DNA of 57,487 nucleotides from an uncultured Flavobacteriales bacterium (GTDB taxonomy: Bacteria > Bacteroidota > Bacteroidia > Flavobacteriales_D > Sanyastnellaceae): NCBI GenBank assembly GCA_905480095.1, contig CAJQPF010000040.1, positions 1 to 57,487 of the forward strand. Direction: 5' to 3'. Position 1 is the first letter of the stretch, and each line of letters opens with the position of its first letter. This document shows, piece by piece, positions 1-10,003 of this stretch. The position numbers were made by a program, and so were the translations under genes. The notes beneath the pieces are model-generated. The model made no database searches and had not been told where the DNA came from. It saw only the letters and a program-made list of their open reading frames with translations.

Positions 1-444
1 GGTATTTGTAACGGATTTCAAATACTCTGCGAGGCGGGGCTTCTACCAGGCACACTCATGCACAATGAAAGTAGAAAGTTCATCTGCAAAAACATTCATC
101 TCATTCCCGCTTCACATTCGGCATCTATTTCGTCAGAATTAGACCACTCGATTCCATTAATAATCCCTATTGCACATGGTGAGGGCAACTACTTTCTTCC
201 AAAAGAAGAACTTGAAGCACTCGAAGAAAATGATCAAGTCATTTTCCGCTATTGTGACGAAAATGGAAAGGTCAGCAATGCATCTAATCCAAACGGTTCG
301 ATCAACAATATTGCTGGTGTTTGTAACGTTGATAAAAACGTGTTCGGTATGATGCCCCACCCTGAACGAGCCTGCTCTGAAGACCTCGGAAACTCTGATG
401 GTGTTGCAATACTACGTGGACTTGTTGAGCTTATCGACGCATAA
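1..444 (+). CDS. purQ: Phosphoribosylformylglycinamidine synthase glutamine amidotransferase subunit PurQ, 3' portion (5' truncated by window)
   Basis: Frame open from base 1: GICNGFQILCEAGLLPGTLMHNESRKF (class I GATase nucleophile motif) ... PIAHGEGNYF ... GMMPHPER. Confidence 0.93.
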   Translation, partial: GICNGFQILCEAGLLPGTLMHNESRKFICKNIHLIPASHSASISSELDHSIPLIIPIAHGEGNYFLPKEELEALEENDQVIFRYCDENGKVSNASNPNGSINNIAGVCNVDKNVFGMMPHPERACSEDLGNSDGVAILRGLVELIDA

Positions 445-462
445 CTATCTAGGTACAATATC

Positions 463-2427
463 ATGAAACCATTTCCCGCCGGACCTTTTTTAGAAAAGAT
501 TAAAATTCCCGCAGACTTGCGAGAAAATTTTAAGCCGGAGGAGTTAGAACAAGTTTGTACAGAACTGCGTCAGTTTATTATCGATGTGGTCTCGGAAAAA
601 GGAGGTCATTTTGGAGCAAGTTTGGGCGTCGTAGAACTTACCGTAGCTCTTCATTATACGTTTAACACGCCTGAAGACCAAATAGTCTGGGACGTTGGTC
701 ACCAAGCTTATGGTCATAAAATCTTAACAGGACGCCGCGAAAATTTTCATACAAATAGAAAGTACAAGGGGCTAAGTGGTTTTCCTAAAAGATCGGAAAG
801 TGAATATGACACTTTCGGCGTTGGACACAGCAGCACCAGTATCTCAGCTGCGCTTGGCATGGCTGTTGGTTCACGATTGAATGCAGACAGAGACCGACAC
901 CATATTGCTGTGATCGGAGACGGGGCAATGACTGCAGGACTGGCCTTTGAGGGTTTAAATCACGCTGGAATTGAGGACAGCAACCTGCTCGTTATTCTAA
1001 ACGACAATTGTATGTCCATCGACCCCAACGTTGGTGCCTTAAAAGAATACCTCACCGACATCACCACTTCACACACTTACAACAAAGTGAAAGATGAGGT
1101 TTGGCATCTGCTGGGACAAATCTCAAAGTTTGGCCCCAATGCACAAGCGGTGGTTCAAAAAGTAGAAAATGCAATCAAGTCCGCAATTCTCAAACAAAGC
1201 AATCTGTTTGAGTCATTAAACTTTCGTTATTTCGGTCCGGTTGACGGTCACAATGTTGAGCATTTAAACAAAGTTCTCGCCGATTTAAAGGACATCCCAG
1301 GCCCCAAATTGTTGCACTGCGTCACTCGAAAAGGCGCGAAATACGAACCTTCCGAATTAGGAAGCCCCACGAAATGGCACGCACCCGGATTGTTTAACAA
1401 GGAAACTGGGGAAAGTATTCAAACGACTGAAGTCGATACGGGTCCCAAACCTCCGAAATTCCAGGATGTTTTCGGCCAAACCATCATCGATTTAGCCAAG
1501 AAAAACAGACGTATTGTCGGCGTCACGCCAGCAATGCCCTCGGGCTGTTCATTAAAGATGATGATGGAGCAAATGCCTGACAGAGCATTTGATGTAGGTA
1601 TCGCTGAACAACATGCTGTTACATTCAGTGCCGGAATGGCAACAAGAGGGCTCATCCCGTTTTGTAATATTTACTCGAGTTTTATGCAACGTGCTTATGA
1701 TCAGGTGGTGCACGATGTTGCACTCCAAAACTTACATGTTGTTTTTTGTCTTGACAGAGCTGGTGTTGCTGGAGCCGATGGGCCTACGCACCATGGTGCA
1801 TTTGATTTGGCATATATGAGATGCATCCCCAACATGGTGGTGGCAGCCCCTATGGATGAAATCGATTTAAGAAATATGATGTTTACCGCATCGGAGAAGC
1901 ATCGTGGCCCCTTGTCGATTCGTTATCCCAGAGGGACTGGTTCTATCGCAGATTGGAGACATGAATTTTCTGAGATTGCCATTGGAAAAGGCCGCAAATT
2001 GAAGCCGGGAGATGACATTGCACTATTAAGTATAGGAGCCATAGGAACTGAAGCTCAGAAAGGGATCGCAGAAGTCGAGAAGAAAGGAATTTCTGTGGCA
2101 CATTACGACATGAGATTTGTGAAACCCCTTGACGAAATAATGTTACATGAAATTTTCGGCAGATTTAAATCCGTCATTACAGTAGAGGATGGCACGATTC
2201 AAGGAGGATTCGGATCTGCAGTGATCGAATGGATGGCCGAACAGGGGTATCATGCAAAAGTAACGAGATTGGGCATGCCAGACCGATGGGTAGAGCATGG
2301 AACTCAGGCGGAGCTTTATGCTGAATGTGGATACGATGCAAAAGCCATTGCTGCTCAACTTTGTGAAGCGAGTGAAAGACTTAAAATGACTGTGGACTTG
2401 CGTGACAACAATGCTCAGAGTGCATGA
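463..2427 (+). CDS. dxs: 1-deoxy-D-xylulose-5-phosphate synthase
   Basis: 654 aa; GGHFGASLGVVELTVALHYTF, VIGDGAMTAGLAFEGLNHAG, DVGIAEQHAVTFSAGMA, DRAGVAGADGPTHHGAFDLAYMR. Confidence 0.97.
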   Translation: MKPFPAGPFLEKIKIPADLRENFKPEELEQVCTELRQFIIDVVSEKGGHFGASLGVVELTVALHYTFNTPEDQIVWDVGHQAYGHKILTGRRENFHTNRKYKGLSGFPKRSESEYDTFGVGHSSTSISAALGMAVGSRLNADRDRHHIAVIGDGAMTAGLAFEGLNHAGIEDSNLLVILNDNCMSIDPNVGALKEYLTDITTSHTYNKVKDEVWHLLGQISKFGPNAQAVVQKVENAIKSAILKQSNLFESLNFRYFGPVDGHNVEHLNKVLADLKDIPGPKLLHCVTRKGAKYEPSELGSPTKWHAPGLFNKETGESIQTTEVDTGPKPPKFQDVFGQTIIDLAKKNRRIVGVTPAMPSGCSLKMMMEQMPDRAFDVGIAEQHAVTFSAGMATRGLIPFCNIYSSFMQRAYDQVVHDVALQNLHVVFCLDRAGVAGADGPTHHGAFDLAYMRCIPNMVVAAPMDEIDLRNMMFTASEKHRGPLSIRYPRGTGSIADWRHEFSEIAIGKGRKLKPGDDIALLSIGAIGTEAQKGIAEVEKKGISVAHYDMRFVKPLDEIMLHEIFGRFKSVITVEDGTIQGGFGSAVIEWMAEQGYHAKVTRLGMPDRWVEHGTQAELYAECGYDAKAIAAQLCEASERLKMTVDLRDNNAQSA

Positions 2428-2951
2428 TGAATCCTGAAAATAAAGATTTGGACGGAGGCATTCGAAATCGGGTAGAAGAGAGTGGATTAATACAAATAGA
2501 TCTCGGCCAATTAAGCGAAATTAAATGTGTCGAACTTGATTTCACAGACTGGCTTTGGGAGGGAATGATCGTGAAAGAGAAAGAATTTAGGGAGAAGGCA
2601 AAAAACCTAAGACCCGAAAACTATGTCGGGCTTGGTGTCGGGCTTACATGTACTGAAGATGCAATCGTTCCAGACTGGGCTTGGATGCTCGTCTCATCAA
2701 CGCTTTCCACTTCTGAATTTGTTGTTGTGGGTGGATTAGAAAACGCACAGGCAGAATCGTTAAAACGTGCCATTGAGAATTTATCTCCCGACGAATATTC
2801 TGGAAAAAGAGTGGTGATCAGAGGTTGTTCGAATTTCGGTGGTGCGAATTCACTTCTTCAAATTCAACAAAAACTGCAACCCGTCGTCAAGAGTTTAATG
2901 TTTGGTGAGGCGTGCAGTACCGTTCCAATTTATAAAAGTGCGCAACGCTGA
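2424..2951 (+). CDS. DUF2480 family protein
   Basis: 175 aa; IRNRVEESGLIQIDLGQL...VELDFTDWLWEGMIVKEKEFREK resembles the Bacteroidota DUF2480 family; ATGA overlap with dxs. Confidence 0.75.
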   Translation: MMNPENKDLDGGIRNRVEESGLIQIDLGQLSEIKCVELDFTDWLWEGMIVKEKEFREKAKNLRPENYVGLGVGLTCTEDAIVPDWAWMLVSSTLSTSEFVVVGGLENAQAESLKRAIENLSPDEYSGKRVVIRGCSNFGGANSLLQIQQKLQPVVKSLMFGEACSTVPIYKSAQR

Positions 2952-2963
2952 GGTTGAAGATAA

Positions 2964-5795
2964 ATGTTATCCGCTCCATCAAATAAAAAACTATTCTTAA
3001 TAGACGCATATGCCCTTATCTATAGAGCGTACTATGCGTTTATAAAAAGTCCACGTATTAATTCAAAAGGCCTTAACACATCTGCTGTATTTGGATTTAC
3101 AAATGCCATTCTCGAAATTATCAGAGTTGAAAAACCAACCCATATTTCAGTGGTTTTTGACCCGCCTGGAGGGTCCTTTAGAAATGTCATTTACCCTGAG
3201 TACAAGGCAAATAGGGATGAAACGCCTGAGGACATTAAATTAAGTGTGCCCCTCATTAAAAAAGTGCTGGAAGCCCTCCAGATTTCTATAAGAATGGAAA
3301 TGGGTTACGAGGCCGACGATTTGATTGGATATCTCGCAAAAAAAGCAGAGAAAGAAGGGTATGATGTTTATATGATGACACCCGACAAAGATTTTGGGCA
3401 GCTTGTTTCCGACGGCGTAAAGATGTATCGACCCGGAAGAGGAGGTAACCCAGCTGAAATATGGGGACCCGAAGAAATTTGCGCAAGGTTTGGACTCAAT
3501 CGCACCGATCAAGTTATAGATTATTTGGGGCTGATGGGAGATGCATCTGACAACATCCCAGGCGTTCCAGGGGTTGGGGCAAAAACCGCTGCGAAATTAC
3601 TCTGCGAATTCGACAGCATTGATGGATTGTATGAAAATACCGATAAACTGAAAGGCAAGCTAAAAGAAAAAGTGGAGGCGAATCATGAACAAGCGCTCCT
3701 TTCTAGAAAACTTGCGACGATCGTCCTTGATATTCCTGCGGAGGTGAATATTGAAGGCATGGTGAAAAATGAGGTTAACGTCAGTCTTTTGGAAGAAATC
3801 CTCGAAGAATTAGAGTTCCGCACCCTCCTAAAAAAACTTATTCCGAGTGACAACGTCTCGACCGAAACACCGTCAGAACCGCCAGTTCAAACCCATACAA
3901 ACGCGGCAGGACAAGTGAGTATGTTCGGGGACGATTCGGAAGCGTTTTCCACCCCCACGGCATTGCCCCCACCCCCTGTCGATCATGCCCCTCCCCAAAC
4001 AACACAACCTTCAGGGGATTACCAAGTCGCTGACTCGGCTTCAAGTCGCTCAAAGTTGATTGCCAAACTTCAGAAATCATCAGGTTGGGGCTTTCATATC
4101 ATAACGGATGGGTTTAATCCGATGGTGGATAATCTATTGGGGTTTTCGTTTGCAACAAAGCCTGGCGAAGCTTGGTATGTTCCCGTTGTAGATGATGAAG
4201 CTTCATCTATCCTTGAAGCGTTTAAACCACTCCTTGAGGATCAATCAAAAGAAATTACTGCGACAAACTACAAGTTCAGTAGAAAAGTCTTTGGACGTCT
4301 TGGGATTCAACTCTCTAAAAATGTTTTTGATTGTATGATCGCTCACTACCTGCTTGATCCAGACCAAACTCACAAACTAGAAAACCTGGCTGACATTTTC
4401 CTCAATTACAATGCAATGTCACTTGAGGCACTCGTAGGCAAAGGTAAAAGCAGAAAATCTTTTGACGATATTGAACATGAAGTTGTCAGAGACTACGCTT
4501 GTGAATCTGCCGATTTAGTGCTTCGTTTGGCCAAAATATTTAAGGTCGAAATAGAAAATGCTGGCATGACCAAACTTTTGTATGACGTCGAATTACCTCT
4601 GATCTCAATCTTAGCAGATATGGAGCTCACAGGTGTTCGGATTGATGAAGACATGCTGGGGAAGTATAGCATTGATTTGAGCTTACAGATTAAAACACTT
4701 CAAGCTGAGATATTAAAAGAAGCTGGTCTCGAATTTAATATTGATTCTCCAAAACAACTCGGTGACATTCTCTTTGAAACATTGGCAATTACAGAAAAAG
4801 CGAAGAAAACAAAGACAGGACAATACCAAACCGGAGAAGATGTTTTAAGCAAGCTCGTCAACCTCCATCCTATTGTCCCGCTCGTATTAGAATATCGCAA
4901 GATTAAGAAATTGTTGAACACGTATGTCGATCCGCTTCCTAAGTTGGTTCACTCTGAAACTGGACGGATCCACACCTCCTATATGCAGACAGTTGCATCT
5001 ACAGGAAGGCTAAGTTCAAAAGATCCAAATCTTCAGAATATTCCAATCCGCACCGAAGCTGGCAGACAGATTAGGAAGGCATTTATCCCCTCAGATTCTG
5101 ACCATGTATTGCTCGGAGCAGATTACAGTCAGGTCGAATTAAGAGTCGCTGCCGCTATGAGTAAGGACCCTGGGCTATGTGATGCCTTTAGAGAAGGCCA
5201 AGATGTTCACGCCGCAACAGCGGCAAAGGTCTTTTCCGTTGATCTAAAAGCGGTCACCCGAGAACAGAGATCACAAGCAAAGGCCGTGAATTTCGGAATC
5301 CTCTATGGTCAAGGCGCATTTGGTTTGGCAGAAGAGTTAGGAATAAAACGAGGTGAGGCAAAAGAAATCATCAGTGCCTACCACGCACAATTTTCAACAT
5401 TAGAGAAGTTTACCAAAGCGTGTATTGAATTGGCGCGTGAGAAAGAATACGCTGAAACCATTTTTGGACGTCGAAGGAAACTACCGGGAATAAATTCCAG
5501 CAATGGGATGGTCAAGGCCTTCGCAGAACGCAATGCAGTAAACGCTCCTATTCAAGGATCTGCTGCGGACATTATTAAAGTTGCAATGGTGAAGCTCGCA
5601 ACAGCATTAGAAGAAGGTAAATGGAAGTCAAAACTGATTATGCAGGTACATGACGAACTCGTACTCGACGTTCCCAAAGTGGAGTTAGAGATGCTGAGCG
5701 CATTGGTGAAGAGATGTATGGAGGAAGCTGTGGCACTTAATGTCCCTTTAATTGTAGACATAAATTCCGGGAATGACTGGTTAGAAGCTCATTAG
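2964..5795 (+). CDS. polA: DNA polymerase I (5'-nuclease, degenerate 3'-5' exonuclease, polymerase)
   Basis: 943 aa; N-terminal LFLIDAYALIYRAYYAF / YEADDLIGYLAKKAE; polymerase motifs DYSQVELR, RSQAKAVNFGILYG, QVHDELVLDVP. Confidence 0.96.
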   Translation: MLSAPSNKKLFLIDAYALIYRAYYAFIKSPRINSKGLNTSAVFGFTNAILEIIRVEKPTHISVVFDPPGGSFRNVIYPEYKANRDETPEDIKLSVPLIKKVLEALQISIRMEMGYEADDLIGYLAKKAEKEGYDVYMMTPDKDFGQLVSDGVKMYRPGRGGNPAEIWGPEEICARFGLNRTDQVIDYLGLMGDASDNIPGVPGVGAKTAAKLLCEFDSIDGLYENTDKLKGKLKEKVEANHEQALLSRKLATIVLDIPAEVNIEGMVKNEVNVSLLEEILEELEFRTLLKKLIPSDNVSTETPSEPPVQTHTNAAGQVSMFGDDSEAFSTPTALPPPPVDHAPPQTTQPSGDYQVADSASSRSKLIAKLQKSSGWGFHIITDGFNPMVDNLLGFSFATKPGEAWYVPVVDDEASSILEAFKPLLEDQSKEITATNYKFSRKVFGRLGIQLSKNVFDCMIAHYLLDPDQTHKLENLADIFLNYNAMSLEALVGKGKSRKSFDDIEHEVVRDYACESADLVLRLAKIFKVEIENAGMTKLLYDVELPLISILADMELTGVRIDEDMLGKYSIDLSLQIKTLQAEILKEAGLEFNIDSPKQLGDILFETLAITEKAKKTKTGQYQTGEDVLSKLVNLHPIVPLVLEYRKIKKLLNTYVDPLPKLVHSETGRIHTSYMQTVASTGRLSSKDPNLQNIPIRTEAGRQIRKAFIPSDSDHVLLGADYSQVELRVAAAMSKDPGLCDAFREGQDVHAATAAKVFSVDLKAVTREQRSQAKAVNFGILYGQGAFGLAEELGIKRGEAKEIISAYHAQFSTLEKFTKACIELAREKEYAETIFGRRRKLPGINSSNGMVKAFAERNAVNAPIQGSAADIIKVAMVKLATALEEGKWKSKLIMQVHDELVLDVPKVELEMLSALVKRCMEEAVALNVPLIVDINSGNDWLEAH

Positions 5796-5911
5796 ACGCT
5801 AGATACTCTATTTTTACGCTTAACACTTCAACGTGTAGAACTTTTATTGATCGTTTGCGTATAAAAGGAAAGAATCACCAACTTCAGCATCTCAACTCAT
5901 AATATAAATAA

Positions 5912-6820
5912 ATGAGCATTCAATCTATATTTCGTAAAAGTCTCACATTCACAATAGCTGTTGCAGCTTTGTCATGGGGATGTGGCGATTCTAGCACTAC
6001 AAATGGTGCCGCCGATGATCAATCACCTTCAACCGAAGGCGCAACGCCTGCGCAACGCACTAAAACACTCAAGAAAATATTTCGAGCGGCTCCATCTCCG
6101 ATGGAAACTGCAAGAATCATTCAAAAGGAAGGGTTGCCGTTTAATGCCGATTACTTGTGCAGTTTATCTTTGGCTGAACAAGACGGTATGAGCACAGATC
6201 ACGCAATACACCTGGGTCTATATGGCGCAGATGTAAGCTATGCGTCTATCTTCCAAAAAAACGCTGAAGCCCTCCAATATTTGGACGCTGTGAAAACGTT
6301 GAGCAAGGAGCTCGGTGTAGGTTCTGTTCTCAGTGAGGATCTTATCGCTAGAGCTGAAAAGAACAGGGCAAACCGGGACACAATTGTAACAATTGTATCT
6401 AGAGCTTTCTTTGATTTAAACCAACAATTAAAATTCACAGGACACGAAGACCTTTCTGGTTTGGTTGTTGCAGCAGGATGGGTTGAAGGTCTTTATCTCG
6501 CCACAAGAGAATTAGATGGTGCCACCGATGGATTAAAACAACGAATTGCGGAACAAAAACTTATCCTTGAGGACGTGTTAGATTTAATCGACAGCTACTC
6601 TGATTCTCCTGCAATTGAAAGCATGATCTCTCAACTTCAACCCGTACTTGTTGCCTTTGATGGTGTCAATTCTGGTGAAGGAGCAACTCCTACAGTAGAC
6701 AATAAAGAAGGCGTTATTGTGATAAGCGGGGGAAACAAACTTAAGGCTGATGATGAAACAATATCAGCCATTTCAGAGGCCATAGCACTCTTACGTAACA
6801 ATCTCGCGAAAGCGTCGTAA
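5912..6820 (+). CDS. Conserved lipoprotein of unknown function
   Basis: 302 aa; signal peptide and lipobox (AALSWGCGDSS); PSPMETARIIQKEG...HLGLYGADVSYASIFQKNAEALQYLDAVKTLSKELGV. Confidence 0.7.
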   Translation: MSIQSIFRKSLTFTIAVAALSWGCGDSSTTNGAADDQSPSTEGATPAQRTKTLKKIFRAAPSPMETARIIQKEGLPFNADYLCSLSLAEQDGMSTDHAIHLGLYGADVSYASIFQKNAEALQYLDAVKTLSKELGVGSVLSEDLIARAEKNRANRDTIVTIVSRAFFDLNQQLKFTGHEDLSGLVVAAGWVEGLYLATRELDGATDGLKQRIAEQKLILEDVLDLIDSYSDSPAIESMISQLQPVLVAFDGVNSGEGATPTVDNKEGVIVISGGNKLKADDETISAISEAIALLRNNLAKAS

Positions 6821-6821
6821 A

Positions 6822-7250
6822 ATGAAAGCAGAGATGAAATACACAATCCTATTACTTGCGTCATTCGCATTTTTTGCAGCTGAAGCTTCGAGCCAATGCC
6901 GTGCATTTACAAAACGAAATTGTCTTCCTATTATGGAAGAATACACCCAAAACGACAATTACAACGCTGCCGTATTAATTCCTGGCGATTCTGCTGAATT
7001 AGATATGGCGTTCTATGGTGGCGTAAACTACAGAGTTGTGGTTTGCTCTCACCCTGTACTGGGTGCTGTTGAGTTTGGTCTATATGATTCCCAAGGGAAT
7101 TCCATTTGGGAAAACACTGATGGATCAGACCATGTTGACCTCAGTATAGAGAGCACGCAACAATTATCGATTCGCATTTCTGTTCCAGAAAGTGATGCCG
7201 CTCTGATTCACGAAGGATGTGTGTCTATTATGCTTGGTTCGAAAGACTAA
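6822..7250 (+). CDS. Secreted protein of unknown function
   Basis: 142 aa; N-terminal signal peptide (YTILLLASFAFFAAEASS); 1 bp after the upstream lipoprotein gene. Confidence 0.65.
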   Translation: MKAEMKYTILLLASFAFFAAEASSQCRAFTKRNCLPIMEEYTQNDNYNAAVLIPGDSAELDMAFYGGVNYRVVVCSHPVLGAVEFGLYDSQGNSIWENTDGSDHVDLSIESTQQLSIRISVPESDAALIHEGCVSIMLGSKD

Positions 7251-7281
7251 ACGTCACTAAACATCTTAGACATAAATAAGT

Positions 7282-7309
7282 AAAAAGCCCGCTATGATGC
7301 GGGCTTTTT
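7282..7309. terminator. Rho-independent-type terminator, possibly bidirectional between convergent genes
   Basis: AAAAAGCCCGC-TATGAT-GCGGGCTTTTT perfect stem. Confidence 0.85.
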
Positions 7310-7356
7310 AATGAAATCATAAATGAACTTGTAGATTTGCCGGAGGAAAGACGGAA

Positions 7357-9456
7357 CTACTTAATCATCCAAGTCAGAGAGCGGCATATGCCCTCAGACT
7401 CAACGACGACAAAGTAGGTGCCTCGGGTTAATTTCATGGGTGATAAGGAGAAGTTGTGATTTCCTGCTGGAAGTGAGCCTTCAAAGACTGCGTCTACAAT
7501 TCTGCCCATCGCATCATAAATAACAATTCGGGTATCTTGACTTAACAGAGTCGTATAGCTTAATGAGGACGCTCCATCTGTAGGGTTTGGAAAAAGTGAC
7601 AACTCTGGGTCCATCGACCAATGTTGTACTGCAAGCATCGAAGAATCATAAGCAGTAATGTTAATGTCATCTAGAAAGATGTCATTGCCTAATCTACTTT
7701 CAAACTCAAACATAACCCTGAAGTTGGATGTCATGTATTGCGATTGGTTTAAAATAAGCGTGAACTCATTCCACTCATCGGCACTTTGCGGTACGAAAGG
7801 ATAATAATGCGGGGGCGCTGAAGGAAGAGTCGTATACCCTCTGTGCATCTTTCGAAGATCCCAGTCATCTCCACAGTCACCAGTTACACTGATTCTTAAC
7901 CGGTCATCTGTGTCATCTTCTTCACTGGTCCCTTTAAAGCAATAAGCCCATTTGTAGTCAATTCTAACCTCTGAAGCGGCCGACAGATCGATGGTGCTGG
8001 TCAACAAGAAATCCTTATTAAACTCAATGTCATTCCCCCAATTTGCAAGGTGAAGAGCGCGTGTGCCTGAAAAAGATGCATCTTCTGTCATTTCCCAGCC
8101 ACCGTCATTTAATTGATCGATGACATACCAATCTTCTGATGGAAACGAAGCTGCTTCAAATCCTTGAACTGCAGGACTATCCATCAATCCTGATGCAAGA
8201 ACTGTGATGCTTGTAGGTTCAGATGACAGAGATTCAAAACCATTGCTTACTGTCAAAACAACGTCATACGTGCCAGCATCATTGAAAATATGATACAGAT
8301 CATCGTGGATTCCTTGTTCCGATCCAGAGATGGCACTTCCATCAGCAAAGTCCCAAGACCAGTTGTTCACGTCGTGAAAACTCTCGTCCATGAAATGAAT
8401 ACTGTCTCCTACACAAATCACCTGTTCATCGACTGAAAATAATGCCTCACATAAGAGTGGGTCTCCCTCAAGACCTGTAGCTATTAGATTCGCTTGAGTC
8501 GAAAGCTGATTACGTTGGGCGACAGAAGATAGGGCTGCAGTTCGAAGGCGTGTTTTTTGGCCTTCAGTAAACATTCGGCCACAGTACGCATACTCCATGT
8601 AGTTCTGAACGTTGTCAAGTGAACCACATGAAACACCGTCTAAATTACAAACAGTCCAACCTTTGCTGTTGGGGGTGTCAGATACATTGTCATCATTTTC
8701 ACAGTTGTCTTCCTCGCCGGGTGTATTTGAATTACCCCACAAATGACGGAGGTTTAACCAATGCCCAATTTCGTGAGACAAGACCCTTGACCGAAAATTG
8801 TTACTTGTTCCAATCGAACCTGTATATGACGCTTGTATTACAATGCCGTCCATATCTGAGTTGTTTAAACCATTGACTGAACCGGGATATAAACTGTAGC
8901 CTGCTGCACCGGATGCATCAGAACACACCCAAACATTTAAGTACTTATTTCTGGGCCATTGAATCAGCAATTTCATGTCCTCTTCGCCAACATACGTTTC
9001 AAGACTCACAATGCGATTTATGCCTGAGTGACAAACGCCATTAGGATCCTTTCGGGCCAATTTAAATTGTATCTGAACATCCCCAATAACATCCTCAAAC
9101 GCTGACACAACTTGATCAAGATCCGTGTTCAATGCATTAAAGTCCCTGTTTACAACCTCTAGAGCATCGTGAATTTGAGCTGACGAAATATTCTCAGGAC
9201 CATTGTTGTGAATCACGTGAAATACGACAGGGATTGTCAGAACTTCATCGCGCGCTCCCGAATTTTGATAAAGCGCTGTTTCCCGTTCAAGTTGCGAAAA
9301 TGCAAGAGACTGATTTTGGAGCCTTTCCGGAGTCATGCCGAATGTCCTTACAGTTGCTTCATGAATCCCACATTTCTTCAATTCTTGCGATGAAGCAGAG
9401 AACATTATCGTGGTCGCCAAAGCAGCTGAAATGAGAAACCTATTGCTATAATACAT
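7357..9456 (-). CDS. Secreted M43-type zinc metalloprotease with PKD-like domain and T9SS type A C-terminal sorting domain
   Basis: 699 aa; HEIGHWLNLRH zinc motif; VDEQVICVGDSIHF...WDFADGSAISG...AGTYDVVLTV (PKD); C-terminus LFPNPTDGASSLSY...RGTYFVVVESEG. Confidence 0.88.
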   Translation of the reverse strand: MYYSNRFLISAALATTIMFSASSQELKKCGIHEATVRTFGMTPERLQNQSLAFSQLERETALYQNSGARDEVLTIPVVFHVIHNNGPENISSAQIHDALEVVNRDFNALNTDLDQVVSAFEDVIGDVQIQFKLARKDPNGVCHSGINRIVSLETYVGEEDMKLLIQWPRNKYLNVWVCSDASGAAGYSLYPGSVNGLNNSDMDGIVIQASYTGSIGTSNNFRSRVLSHEIGHWLNLRHLWGNSNTPGEEDNCENDDNVSDTPNSKGWTVCNLDGVSCGSLDNVQNYMEYAYCGRMFTEGQKTRLRTAALSSVAQRNQLSTQANLIATGLEGDPLLCEALFSVDEQVICVGDSIHFMDESFHDVNNWSWDFADGSAISGSEQGIHDDLYHIFNDAGTYDVVLTVSNGFESLSSEPTSITVLASGLMDSPAVQGFEAASFPSEDWYVIDQLNDGGWEMTEDASFSGTRALHLANWGNDIEFNKDFLLTSTIDLSAASEVRIDYKWAYCFKGTSEEDDTDDRLRISVTGDCGDDWDLRKMHRGYTTLPSAPPHYYPFVPQSADEWNEFTLILNQSQYMTSNFRVMFEFESRLGNDIFLDDINITAYDSSMLAVQHWSMDPELSLFPNPTDGASSLSYTTLLSQDTRIVIYDAMGRIVDAVFEGSLPAGNHNFSLSPMKLTRGTYFVVVESEGICRSLTWMIK

Positions 9457-9527
9457 CTAAAACTATGTTGGTGTTTGCTTGCGGGGAGAACTAAGATACA
9501 ACACAAGAATGATAGTTGTCAGTGAGA

Positions 9528-10001
9528 TCATTGACTTTTCTCTAGCCTAAAGCCTATATCAGTGACACCCGACAACGGATCTTGCCTCATTCCATGGACC
9601 ACTTTCAATCGGTATTTTCCATCTAGAGGAAACTCAAAATTCTCTTGGAACGACACCCTGTGATCAATGATATCACCTATGCCAGAACCATACCATCGGC
9701 CTCTTTCATCTGCAAGTTGACATGCCAGCGTATCTCGTCGTTGATTGCCATTGGGGAATGTGAAGTCAAGAAACAAATAGAGATTGGAATATGGATAGTC
9801 GGAATTATGACGTATATCTAAAAACGCATCATATTTCAAATCAAGATCCACGATATCCCATTCAAATGAAGCGTTGTCAATGGCGAACCAACCATCAGGG
9901 TCAATCTCTACAGCGCTATTTGATATGGGAAGGTCACCACAAGAATTAAAACATATTAGCCCAAGTGTGAGATAGAATATTGCTTTGGGGTGATGCAACA
10001 T
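9528..10001 (-). CDS. gldH: Gliding motility lipoprotein GldH
   Basis: 157 aa; lipobox (LICFNSCGD); FPNGNQRRDTLACQLADERGRWYGSGIGDI; upstream partner of ricT as in other Bacteroidota. Confidence 0.85.
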   Translation of the reverse strand: MLHHPKAIFYLTLGLICFNSCGDLPISNSAVEIDPDGWFAIDNASFEWDIVDLDLKYDAFLDIRHNSDYPYSNLYLFLDFTFPNGNQRRDTLACQLADERGRWYGSGIGDIIDHRVSFQENFEFPLDGKYRLKVVHGMRQDPLSGVTDIGFRLEKSQ

Positions 10002-10003
10002 GT

